From Tetrahymena thermophila SB210 (Eukaryota > Ciliophora > Oligohymenophorea > Hymenostomatida > Tetrahymenidae): DNA of 64,000 bases. Positions 11,029 through 22,112 of this stretch are shown here, piece after piece. A program made the position numbers and the translations under genes. The notes under the pieces were generated by a model. The model was not told the DNA's origin. It searched no databases and saw only the letters and a list, made by a program, of their open reading frames with translations. How positions within the stretch are numbered: the stretch's first letter is position 1; every line of letters starts with the position of its first letter. The DNA is taken from NCBI RefSeq assembly GCF_000189635.1, contig NW_002476280.1, forward strand, positions 1 to 64,000, in the 5' to 3' direction.

Positions 11029-14000
11029 ATGGATTTTGAAACAATTTAATAGCTTTTAGTCTCTTACTAAAATGGTACTTAGATTTCTAATGAGCACCTA
11101 TAAGCACTTAGAGATAAAATCTTGTGTATCAGAGAGTTCCAAAATTTGCGTAAATAGTTAGATGGAGATAACAAGGTGTTCGACTAATGCCTGAAGTATT
11201 TAAAGTATGAATTTTACCCTAAAAATAGACTAATATTCTATACTGGATAAAAGAAGGAATAGTTTTATTTTGTGTTGGAAGGAAGCTGTGGATAATTTTA
11301 ATAAAAGGAAGACTCTAATATAAATAAAGAAATTCATTACTTTGGAATACTTTAGGAACTTTAGTCTAATCTGAAATAGGAAGAGTCCAAATTAGCTCAA
11401 GTAGGAACATTGTAAGAGGAGTAAAATACATTATACTCTATTAAGATTTTGTAGTAAAAAATATCTGTTGCTGAAGCAACTCTATAAGTTTATAGGAAGG
11501 ATATAGACTAGGCTAAGCTTAAAGAGGCTATTTTATCTGTAGAAGATAAGCAACTACGTCATAAGCTCTATTAGAAGCACTTTTAGCTTAACAATCTGTG
11601 CTTATATACAAAGGAAAAGGTGCTTATTAGTGGAGATAATATTGATTAGATCAACTTAAATGGGAAGGATAATAAAAATACAGTGATTACTTTAGAAGAT
11701 AGCCATATAATAAGCATCAATATAGATGACTATTCTCGCGTTTTTTAACATATTGTAAAACAAATATAGCAAAGCTAAAAGATTATGAGAAACTATTTTC
11801 CTGATGTCAATGAAGAAATAATATAATTTCTATCGTATGAGTTTACTACACATTATTTCGAAAGAAACGAAGTCATCTACAGCTAGAATAGTTCAAATCC
11901 TTAGTCTTTTTTTATTCTTCTATAAGGAACTATTGAAATAAGAAAATATATTGAAAAAGGAAAGAAGTAATAAAATTGTAATAATAATTCTCAAATTGTT
12001 GACAGTAGCAGTAACACTATTAAATAAAAAACTGACCACACAATAACTTCTCATAAAAAATAATAAATTAACAATAATGCAGAAAATTAATTTGAATAGT
12101 AAATTGTAAGCGAAAAATAATCCAACTAACAACAAGATACATAAAATAGAAATACTGAAATCATTAAAATTGGAGTAGCAAAATAAAAAGAAGATGGTTA
12201 AAAGGCATTTAATGTTAACGATCCTTTTCACTCAATCATAGTTTATTGCGGATAGCAAGTTTTTGGTACTGAGTGCCATGGAAAAATGAATGAGTACTCA
12301 GCCGTTAGCATATCAACTGAAACAAAAGTTATCGCTCTTGATAAGAAAAAATTTGACTTGTATGACCATTAATTTAATTTTAGAGGATTTTTAAAGAGAT
12401 AGGCAATAATATAAAATAAATTCTACTAAGAAAGACTATAAAGGTTGGCAGATTTTTCAAAGAAAATGCTGGATGAGTAGATAAAAAATAAATAACTTAT
12501 CTAGACTTAAGTTAAGCAAAACATAATTCCTAATCAAATTTCTTGTTTAACAAATACTTCACCAATGAAGCTTAACCAGAAAGATTTGCAATAAGATTTA
12601 CTAGAACAAAATGAGAGCAATAACAACGTATTTGATTTTTAATAAAAATTACACCACTAGTCAATAATAAAAACAATATTTTCTTCTCAAGGATAAGAAA
12701 TATCCTTCAAAGATCTTATAGAAAAGCTAATTCAAACCAGAAGTAATAAATAAGATTTATAAATTAATTAAGAAGATTAGGCTGAAGAAATATAATCAAA
12801 AAAAGAGCCACAATCTTCTTAAAACTCCCCCAGAAAATAAAATTAATAATTTTAGTTACAATAGTAACATTCTTCAGGTGTAAATAGAGGCTTTGATTTT
12901 GAAATGAATGACGATAAAAAACGTAGAACTAATATATTAATTGATCACAAAGTAAAAAAACAATTAAATTATAAAAAAATAGAAAAAATAACTGATTACT
13001 AAGGCAATAGCACCCTACAAAAGAATGATTAAAAAATACCCTTGAACAGTAGTAATATAAATAATAGCAATATCAACAATTATAAAGGCGATGATTTGGC
13101 AATCTACTTACAAAAATAAAAACAAAGAAATCAATACGTTTAGAGAGAAGGTTAACTTCCGTGGTTAGATCAGTTTGGCTTTAGGAAAGAAATGGAACAT
13201 GCAGCAAACTCACTTAGCTTAAATTAAATTTAAAAGAAAATTGATTACCAAAATTAAATGATCAAATAAATACAAAAGAGAAACAGCCAAGATTTATCTC
13301 CCATAAATTCAAACCGAAAAAGAAATTCTACATTAGAAAATATCAATGAAGGTAGCTCGTAGACTAATTTTCAAAATGAAGTTTAATAAATACCTGAAAA
13401 GATTTCTCAATAAAAAAGTTTTGTTAACCTTGATTTAATTAACAAGTAAATTCATATCATAAAATCAAGCATAAGCACTATGAAAGAGCAAGATTAGCAA
13501 GAATAAGAATAGATTTAAGATATGAAAAGAATTTTTTCAACAAACAGTATTTTGCTAAATCGTTCTCAATCAAATAGTCACTCCACTTAAAAGTGTAATT
13601 AAGAATTACAGTCAAATCTTTCGCAGTCCTACATAGCTAACTTTAACAATGAAGTAGTTAGCTCTTCTCATAGATCCCAAAGCTAAAATATCAGCTCTTG
13701 CAGCCTTAATTCACCAGGTTAGAAGACTATTTTAGAATCTTTAAATTCTCCGAATAGCTTTGTGCAACAGCAAAGAAATAGAGAAAAGATTAGAAAAACT
13801 AAAAAATTTAATTCTGCAATAATAAGTAACTGTAACAACCTTCAGCATATTTAATAATAACCAAATAGCATCAAGTCTTCTTCTTAAATTAATATTCATA
13901 ATGAGTTTTGTTCTTAAAAAGAAATCCCCTCTCTCAGTATCTTTTCGCCTCTGCCAAAAAAATAAAGAGCTCTTTAATCCCATCATGTTGAATAGTAAAA

Positions 14001-14421
14001 AACAGAGCTTCCTTTAATTGAATGTACTCCATCAATAAAAAGCCAAGTTAATCTTCTTAAAAAGAGAAATTTAATAGCAGAAAATTTCTCGCCCTCTATC
14101 AATACAAGGCTAAATATCTCTTAAAAGATTGATAAATCTCCAACTTCTATATCTGCCTCACATAACCATCTTCTTACAGATAGATTGGTTATAAGTGATA
14201 CCTATAAAGATTATTCAGTATTACATGTTAAAAAGTTATCAGAAAATTTTAGTATAAACTCTCCTCATTCTTGTTCTTCAGTTAGGTAGATAATAAATAG
14301 ATAACTTAGTTAAGACTAGCTTACACCCTCTACTCTTGCTCCTTCCCCTCTTACATTTTCTCATGGTCAATAAATCTCATTTTCAAATTTCAAATAAAAA
14401 TCTTCTCACTTTATCAGATGA
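11029..14421 (+). CDS. Protein with two cyclic-nucleotide-binding-like domains, Q/N-rich
   Basis: A single uninterrupted exon of 1,130 residues; an in-frame TGA lies just upstream (11011) and ATG 11029 is the first Met. The N-terminal helix and YPKNRLIFYTGQ...FYFVLEGS (about residues 60-90) are the opening beta strands of a CNMP-binding (CAP-ED) domain. A second copy begins at about 266 (FLSYEFTTHYFERNEVIY, then FFILLQGTIEIRK). It is interrupted by roughly 75 low-complexity Gln/Asn/Lys-rich residues and resumes at about 396 (VYCGQQVFGTECHGK, ETKVIALDKKKFDLY). The rest is a long Gln/Asn/Ser-rich region with scattered charged blocks. No transmembrane helices, kinase or channel pore are visible. 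Such soluble multi-CNBD proteins are numerous in ciliates and mostly uncharacterised. The canonical phosphate-binding Arg motif is not clear in either domain, so ligand binding is uncertain. Confidence 0.85.
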
Positions 14422-15810
14422 AATTTAATAAATTTCAAATAAAATAAAAAAGTAAAAAATATTAAATAATGAATGATATTTAAATATAAATTTATATCAA
14501 ACTTATCAAAATAACTTATTATTATATTTTTATATATAACTTTTTACAAACTCTATAATAAATCTTTATTGATTCTCTGAAAAAATTTAAATATATACCC
14601 AAATCTTCTATCAACAATAACTTTAGATGTTAACTTGGCTAGTTTGACGAATTACAAAATAGCCAAACAATTCAAAATAAATTGAATACAAATAAATTAT
14701 TTATGAGTAACTTAATAGATTAGAGAAACTATTCACTTTTTGAAATCCTGATGTATCAAATTTATCAAATTATTTAAAATTTGTTTATTTAATTGTTACA
14801 AATTCTTTAATTTTCTTAATTGATTCTATAAAAAAATTTAAATACATTCCTAAAATAAAAAATTTTCTTTTATCAACTTTAAATATTAAATTTGTTTAAT
14901 TGTTTGACGAATTACATAAGCGTCTGTATAGAAAATTTCAAATTGAATATATTTAAATTGTTTATAATTAACTTTTATATTTTATAAACTATTTGCTACA
15001 TCAAATTACATAAAATAAACTGATTTTAGTCCATAAATATTTTAACTTTGATATCAAAATAAAATAATTTATTTTAAAAATAAATTAAGCAAAAATAATT
15101 TGTGGGTAAAAAATTTTTTTTATTTATATTATTTAAATATAAAGGATCAATTAAATAATTTGTAATATATATTTAGTAAACAAAAATCTTTACTACTTGC
15201 TTATAATTTTATTTAGATCAGATAAAATTTAAATTTTTCAAAAGTATTCTTTTAAAATTTAAAGTAAAATGAAAAACTAAAAAATTTCACATAAAAATTT
15301 CAAATAAGAAGTTTGATAAAATATTAAATTAAAAAACATTTTTTTAATTGTTTAACTTTTCTAATCTATTAATTAAAAAAATATATAAAATAATAAGTTA
15401 TTAAGTTTTATTGAAAGGCTTTCAACTAAAGATTATTAAGTTTTTTGTTAATAAATTAGATCAGAAAAAAAAAAAATTTAAATTATTTGGTTTGTAGATA
15501 TTAAAGTATCAATTTTTACAAATTTCTGATGATTAAATAGGTTAATATAGATGAGTTGAAACATAATTAAACAGAAACAAAAGTAAACTAAAAATTAGAT
15601 ATCAAAGTAAATGAATGAATAAATGAATGAATACAAATCATATAAAGTTAATAAATAACACAAACAAAATTATAAAGTTATTAACTCTCATTATTGAAAT
15701 ATGTTGATATAGAAAATGAGATAAGTTAGAGAGTATAAAAGTAGTATTAATATGCACCATTTATTTTAGTAGTAGAATATTATATTTATTTAATTGTATT
15801 TGTTGTGCTC
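14422..15810. other. AT-rich intergenic spacer
   Basis: Lies between two converging genes. It contains short GAAT repeats around 15605-15630 and otherwise only AT-rich sequence with no gene I can support. Confidence 0.5.
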
Positions 15811-16362
15811 TCATTATTCAGCTTCTAACTTTTACTTCCATAATTCAGTGTATTTAACTATTTCTTTAACCATCTCTCTTTGGAAAGGCATTATCTCATT
15901 CAGTAATGTTAAGGCTATTGTGATAGGAGTTATTACTGTGGCTTCAAACACACGGAAAGCAGGGAATTTCTTTTCAATGTAGTAATGGCCTAAGAACTAG
16001 AAAACTTAGAATATGAAGACAGCCAAGGGGAAAAAGTAGAAAGGGAAAACATTAGAAAGGAATGGTTTAATTAAATGAGATAATCCAAGATAGAAGATGG
16101 TGATTGGAATTGAAATCTTAGAGTATACCAAAGTGAAAAAGGCATACCAGGTGTATAAACCTATGAGTCCTAAATAATCTTCCATTTGAGCTGTCAAAAG
16201 GGAGAAAGTAGCAATGTAGCAAAATAAATGAAGTACTCTGTTAGTATTCTCTAAGTGGTAATAGTTGGCGAAGGCCATTTCATCCTCAAGACATTTTCCT
16301 TTAAATAAACCCTAGTAAATTCTCCAGTTTAAAGGTTAAGAAACTAAGTCGACAATCCACAT
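15811..16362 (-). CDS. Mpo1-like (DUF962) multi-pass membrane protein
   Basis: Intronless, 183 residues, TGA stop at 15811. Yeast Mpo1 is an ER dioxygenase for the alpha-oxidation of 2-hydroxy fatty acids from phytosphingosine breakdown. The sequence has about four hydrophobic helices, an early YYHLENTNRVLHLF block (His 36 and His 45) and the family's second histidine motif LGHYYIEKKFPAF about two thirds along; both His motifs are thought to bind the catalytic Fe2+. Total length agrees with the family (about 170-200). The first ATG (16362) is used; Met 29 is an alternative start just before the first His motif. ER location is inferred. Confidence 0.85.
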
Positions 16363-17640
16363 CTTTCTTCTTGCTTTATGTATGTATGTATTTATAGAGG
16401 TAGTTATTTGCTTTTTTATAGTTAACTATCTGATATTTAGTAGACCTTAATTTGCAAACTAATATATATTTTTTTAAATTTATTTAATTTTTTACAAATT
16501 ATTTATCAAAACCACTTTTTACCCTTAGTATTTAAAACATGCCATTAATCAAAATTCCTTTTAAAATACTGTTTATTTGTGTCAACAAAAATTTAGGCTT
16601 TTTTTTTCTCTAACCCTATGGTTGTCTAATAATATAATAAACTGTAAGTTAAATCAACTAAAATTAAATAATAACACACTCAGTTTTTTGAAATAATAAA
16701 ACTAATAATCATATAAAAAAATAAAGTATAATTTTTATTTAAAACTATTTCACCTTTTACAAAATTCTTTTTAATTGTGTCATAACTATTGTAAGCTATG
16801 TAAAAAATTACTTTCATATTTCCCTTAAATTAGTTGATACATTCATAATTAGAAAAATTCAAATGAATTTTTTTTATAATTAACCCTTAAGATAATTGCC
16901 AGCGACAACAAAATTAATAAATTTAATATTATTAATAGCTTACTAATCTAATTATTTAAGTCTAACCTAAGATTGATACTCATAATCTTGTAATTTAAAG
17001 AATAGATTGATTTGATATTATATTATTATAAGGCAGTAAGTAAGTAATACTTCTTTTTAAAATTTGCTTATTAAAATTACTCATATATTTAATGTCAAAC
17101 ATTTAATTTTAAAATTATAATATAAAACTCATTAATTTTTAGCTAATTGTATAAAAAAACTATTCCTTTTTTTAGTTTTGTAACAAATATTTTAGAAACA
17201 AAAGCTTGAATCAAATTTAATCAAAGTTAATTTAGTTGTCATCAAATCTTTAACAATTTGATTGAAAATTTACTATGAAAATTAGATCAACTATTACTTA
17301 GATAATTAAGCTTATCTGTTAGATTGATTTAGTTCGAACATAATTTACCTAAATTTTAATCAAATTTGCGATGATTTGTTTATTTATGTAAATTCATAAA
17401 TAGATTTATTTTTTTTTTTCAGCCTCATTATATATTTATCTTTGAAATTTGAGGATAAAACAATTTTATTTTGTTAAAGTCCTAATAAAAAATAAAATTT
17501 TGAGTGCTTTATTTAAATAAATGAGTAAAATGTTGTTTAACTATTATTTTTTAGAAATTAATAATGCAGTTTACAATATTATATATTATAATTTCACTAA
17601 AAATAACCACAATTATGAATTTAATATCTAATTTATTTAG
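16363..17640. other. AT-rich intergenic spacer
   Basis: The promoter side of the Mpo1-like gene, followed by about 1.2 kb of AT-rich DNA without any coding frame. A TATG microrepeat occurs at about 16378-16390. Confidence 0.5.
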
Positions 17641-17675
17641 TACGTGTCAAGGAAAATGCCTTTTTTACCCCTCTG

Positions 17676-17721
17676 GCCCATAAACGCCCCGAATGTTAAT
17701 TCTCTGCTAGATCATATAAAA
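17676..17721 (+). promoter_or_regulatory. snRNA-type promoter: PSE-like GCCCATAA plus TATA
   Basis: GCCCATAAA at 17676-17684 matches the proximal sequence element core (CCCATAA) that I recall for ciliate telomerase RNA and U6 genes. A TATA-like CATATAAAA follows at 17713-17721, about 30 bases downstream. Those genes place the PSE near -55 and the TATA box near -25, which would put a start at about 17735-17745. The element sits in an isolated GC-rich island (about 17655-17708) that encodes no protein. Confidence 0.45.
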
Positions 17722-17737
17722 ATTCAAATTTTGAAAG

Positions 17738-17897
17738 AAAAATAAGCAATCAATTTTATGATATTTGTTCTATTATTTAGCAAAATGGAAATAGTTTACA
17801 AAATTACTTGTTCATTTGAGCTGGTAAATATTGTCAAAATATTATTTCATCTTTCTTGTTGACAATTTACTATAATAAAATTTATTTATCTTTTTTT
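17738..17897 (+). ncRNA. Candidate Pol III-type small RNA with a long hairpin
   Basis: Predicted from its promoter, structure and terminator. Downstream of the PSE-like and TATA elements the sequence can fold into a strong hairpin: GTAAA..TTGTCAA (17824-17837) pairs with TTGACAATTTAC (17859-17870), 12 base pairs with a 2-base bulge and a 21-base loop. The region ends at a run of seven T (17891-17897), a typical Pol III terminator. No telomerase template (CAACCCCAA), U6 ACAGAGA box, or clear C/D or ACA boxes are visible, so the family is unknown. Length would be about 150-160 nt. The exact 5' end is a guess. Confidence 0.42.
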
Positions 17898-18403
17898 AAA
17901 AGTGTTATTGAATTTGCTCAAAAATGTCAAAAACCAAAGCAAATTAACTTATTAACAAAATATTTTTAAGAAATAATGGATCCTATGCACAAAAAAATAT
18001 AATATTTCATATCTTTGATAATTCATTTCTTCATACAATTTTTGTTTGAATAATATATTGTAAAATAATTTATAAGTAAATTAAAAGAAAAAATATAAAA
18101 AATTGTATCACTCCTTAAACAGGTGTATACAGATTTACAAAAATTATGAGAATTTATTTAATGATATTTTTATATGTATGATAGATAATATTTGTTTTAT
18201 GTTGAAATAGTAATTTCGAGTTTATGAAAGTTTGTTTGCCTAAGAAATTTTACATATAAAATTGTATAAATATTTATAAGTTCTGTCTGTTTTTGTTTTG
18301 ATTTTTTAGATTAAATTATAATAATGTATTTTTAAAGTTGAATATTCTTATTCCTATAAGTTTATATCTTATAAAAAAAAGTAGTATGCTTATTAATAGG
18401 GGG
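17898..18403. other. AT-rich intergenic spacer
   Basis: No reading frame or repeat of note. It includes the 3' flank of the E2 fusion gene. Confidence 0.45.
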
Positions 18404-19942
18404 TCAAGAAGATATTAAAACTAATCTTTCATCTAAAGAGTCGAGAAGTTTATTAACTCTTTCTACTTCTTCCTATAAGGAATGAAGATAAGCGTCTTTT
18501 TCTGATGAAAATTTAGAGCTTATTTGTTAATTGTGGTCTTCGATAAGTTCATCGTAAAGGCATTCTTCTCCCTTTTTAGCTTATTCAATCCAAGCCTATG
18601 CAGTTGCTTTTATAGCTTCTCTTTTTAACAAGAAATGTGTGTATATGACTTACTGAAATTCGTATGGAGGATTTTCAATCATATCTCCTATTGCGTGCTA
18701 AATGTTATAATACTTGACTATATTGCTATAAGCTCTATTACACTTATCTCCTTGTTCGCTTCCTTTCCATTCTTAATAATAAGGCTCATTAAAGTAAACA
18801 TCTTCATTCATTATGAGACTTTATATACTGATTAAAATCTGATAAATATTTGAGTTAGTTGGGTCCCAATTTTCAGATTAATCTCCTTCCCAAGTACCAA
18901 GAAGTGAAATACACACCAACCCATCTGCATATAAATTAGGATTGAATCTAATTGAATTATCTTTAGTAGAAACTATAGAAACCTTAGGAGGATTCTAAGG
19001 ATAATCATCAGGAATGAATATATCAAAGAAATATGCACCATGAGCATATGGAGTATCTTCTGAACCAAAAATAAGTGCTCTCATTACATCCAGCCTTTGC
19101 TCATCATAAACTAAGAATATGCTATTGCTACTTTAAATGGGAAGTGATTTAGCTAACTATTTTAGCTCATTTTTAAGTCTCTAAACTTTGACATGAGTTG
19201 ATACTAAAACTGATTCAGATTTAGAAGCTATCTGCTTGTAGAAGTACTTAATTGTATTTGTTTACTCTGTTTCCTATTAATTTTCAGTTTATTGCAAATT
19301 TTCCTTTTATTAATTTAATATGATCTCATTTTTATTCAAACCATCTCCAATAGTTACTTTTAAAGGGTGGCTTAATTTTTTTGTTTCACCATCTTTCTCA
19401 TTTGGTTTATTACCATTGCTCTCTATTGTAATAGATTCTGAATTTAAACTGTTCTCTTCTGCCTTTCTCACCTGTTTTTCTTCTTGTTTTTTCGTAGGCT
19501 AATTAGCAATCACTGGATTGAGTATTCTAGAGCTACGTATTTTCATAGGAGCCATTATACGAGTATAATTTTATAGGCTGTTTTCATGAATTTTATCAAC
19601 AGGACCATCGTAAAATTCTTCTATCCATAATGAAGACTCGTGCATTCTTAGCAATACAGACTCTTTGCATAGGCTAGGTGTATAGGTACGGTTCTGAGGC
19701 AGATTTTCCCAATGATCTAGTTACTAGTTATTGTTTATTACAATTATCTTAAATTCCAAATCAAATCCTTCTGGAATACGCAACTGTTGCTCACTACGCC
19801 AAATCGGATACAGTCCTTCATACGTAGATAACTAAAGACCATTTGCAGGTTACCAATCACCTAGCTGAGGATGATTACCAACTAATAAGACTTTTTATCC
19901 AAAACTGGTATGAACCTTAGCTTCAAATCTAATATTAATCAT
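18404..19942 (-). CDS. CBM20 starch-binding domain fused to an E2 ubiquitin-conjugating domain
   Basis: Intronless, 512 residues. Residues about 3-105 form a CBM20 module: VLLVGNHPQLGDWQP carries the conserved first sugar-binding Trp, and a FKIIV strand plus a second Trp (HWENLP) follow as in starch- and glycogen-binding domains. A charged linker (about 160-260) leads to a UBC domain (about 270-470) closest by eye to the BIRC6/UBE2O type. It has HGAYFFDIFIPDDYPQNPP, then IRFNPNLYADGLVCISLLG with the catalytic Cys at about residue 344, then the characteristic TW..D..ENWDP and FNEP blocks. The HPN motif is replaced by RFNPNLY, as in BIRC6. A C-terminal coiled coil follows. The architecture suggests ubiquitin transfer at glycogen or starch-like polymers; that role is inferred. 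Confidence 0.88.
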
Positions 19943-20975
19943 TTTTATACTGAAAAGAAAGTGCCTTTAAACAAAAACTAAATATCTGAAGTGTGTCTTT
20001 TTTAACTACTGCTCTTTTTAAATTTTTCTACTAAATTGATTGTTTATTAGTATCTAAATTTTATGTATCTTACTATATTTTATAATTGAAAATATGCAAT
20101 TTATTATTAATACTATAGTATATACTAACCTAGAATTTATATAGAAGAATGAAACAAATTCTAATCTAATCTATTCACTTGATAAAAATCTTAGTAGAGG
20201 CTTGAGGATCACTAGCCATAAGAAGAATAAAAACATTAATTTTTAAATTTCTATTTACTACAATTTAGAATAGAAAGAGGAAATTCTGACTACATAGAAT
20301 TCTTCTGTTGTTTTTTTATGAATTTATAGATAAGCAAGCAAACAAACAAGCAAAAATTAACGTTAAATTCTGAAAAATATTTCTTTATATTAGCATACAA
20401 TTTAGAAGACTGCTATAATTTTTATCTTATTTTCAGTGTATTAAACTATAAATCACTTTGAAAAAAAAAATAAAATAATAAATATTATTTTTTTAAAATG
20501 ATATTCAATTTAGATCAATTATTTATTTATTTTAAGCTTAATTTGAAATTCCATCAAAAATTAAAAATAAATTATTTAATAAATTTATTTTTTTTAATTT
20601 AATTTTATTTTGAATCTACGAAATATTGAAAATATCTTTTAAATTAAAGTTAGAAAAATATTTTATATAAAAATTTATACTATGCCATTTTTAAGTAATT
20701 AATAAATTAGATCAGTTTAGTCTTAATGAAAATGTTTGGTACACGCGGATTTTTAATTGATAGAATTAAAGATTATAAATACAGTTTTGATGACTTGGTA
20801 ATGTTAAATAAATAGAATTTAGAAGGTAGTTATCGATAAATAATATCATTGTTTTAATATATACACATAGAGATATCTTTTCACAAATATAATAATTATA
20901 TTAACACGTTCATACTTTAGCTATTGAATTAAAAGAAACCATCAATATTAGCAGAAGAACAAAAAGAAATATTAA
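19943..20975. other. AT-rich intergenic spacer, divergent promoters
   Basis: Separates the minus-strand E2 fusion from the plus-strand SRP receptor subunit and should hold both promoters. It contains a short CAAG/CAAA repeat around 20333-20352. No coding frame is seen. Confidence 0.5.
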
Positions 20976-22112
20976 ATGGGAAATATAGAAAGCGAAAGCG
21001 TTCAATAGAACGTAGATAATGTTATTAATGAAAACGTTGCACAGACTGCTGGTTCTGGATTTAGTTTTACTCCAGTTTTAGTAGCTTTGCTATTGATAGC
21101 ATTGACTTTATATTTTATATTAAACCGTAGTGGAAAAAAGCCTCCAATGGTTAAGAATAAAGGAAACGCTGTATTTATTATGGGAGAGTGTGCTGCAGGA
21201 AAAACTGCCTTACTTTACTAGGTAATCAAAAATTTATTTTTTAGAAATGTGAGAGTTAATTTCATAATTTATTGTTTAAAAAATAATAGCTTGCAAATGG
21301 ATAAACTACTTAAACTTGCTCTTCTATTGATCCAACTGAAACCAACATAGAAGTTAAATTCAATGAAGTAAAATATTATATTTAAGAAGTTGACTATTAA
21401 TAGTAGTAGTATTAATAAGAATAAATTTATTACTTAATAGGATGAGTCAAAAAAAATTAGTTTTGTTGATGTCCCTGGTCATAATTACACTAAGCATAAA
21501 TTCATTAATGAATTAGGAGCAGCTAGAGGTATCATATTCTTGATCGATAGCTCTAACTTGTAATAAATAAAATTTTGAAACTAGCTATATTCAGATTATA
21601 TTAAATACATTTAAAAAAAAGGAATTCTTATGGTAATTCAGTTGATTACTTGTACCATATAATGATTTAGAAGGTTTTCCAAGATAAAGAAATTCCAGTT
21701 TTGCTTTGTGCTAACAAGGCTGATTAACCAAAAGCTTTAAAACTTAAAGATTTCGAATATCAAGTCGTTAAAGAATTGTAATTACTCCTTTATTATTAAA
21801 TCAATAACTACTTAAATTTACTACTAGTCCATCAAATAAATCTATTTTAAATAAACAAAGTGAAAAAGTAAAGAGATCAAAGAAAGCTATTTAAGAAGAG
21901 GAAAACGATTAGATTGAAGACTACCTTAAAGTAAATTTTCATTAAAAAATATAAAAAAATAAATATTTATATATTTGTATTAAAACATATAAAATAAGCA
22001 TTAAGATTAAGAGTTTAGCTTCCAAGGTACAAATATTACTTTATGCGAAACAAGTGTTGTTAATAACGAAATTAAGCCTATTAAAGAATTCCTTCAAAAT
22101 ATTTTCTCTTGA
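20976..22112 (+). CDS. Signal recognition particle receptor, beta subunit
   Basis: Six exons (20976-21221, 21290-21367, 21441-21559, 21622-21777, 21828-21930, 22014-22112) splice in phase to 266 residues. SR-beta is the ER-membrane GTPase that anchors SR-alpha and helps deliver ribosome-nascent chains to the translocon. One N-terminal transmembrane helix (about 31-51) is followed by a Ras-like domain: P-loop GECAAGKT, the G3 motif DVPGH, and the G4 motif NKAD. A Lys-rich loop (about 200-233) precedes the last strand, as in animal SR-beta. Length is typical (about 240-270). All five introns are AT-rich (50 to 83 bases). The intron at 21778-21827 has the least certain boundaries. Confidence 0.9.

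Noticed and set aside
11920-12231. Minus-strand 103-codon hydrophobic frame
   Set aside because: Lies opposite the Q/N-rich part of the CNBD protein; its Phe/Leu/Ile richness is the reverse complement of Asn/Lys/Gln codons.
13741-13986. Minus-strand 81-codon frame
   Set aside because: Antisense to the same 1,130-residue gene; no codon-use or domain support.
17655-17708. GC-rich island considered as a tRNA gene
   Set aside because: No acceptor stem, no T-loop GTTCRA or D-loop pattern on either strand; the PSE/TATA layout suits an upstream element better.
18635-18835. Plus-strand hydrophobic 66-codon frame
   Set aside because: Shadow of the conserved UBC domain encoded on the minus strand.
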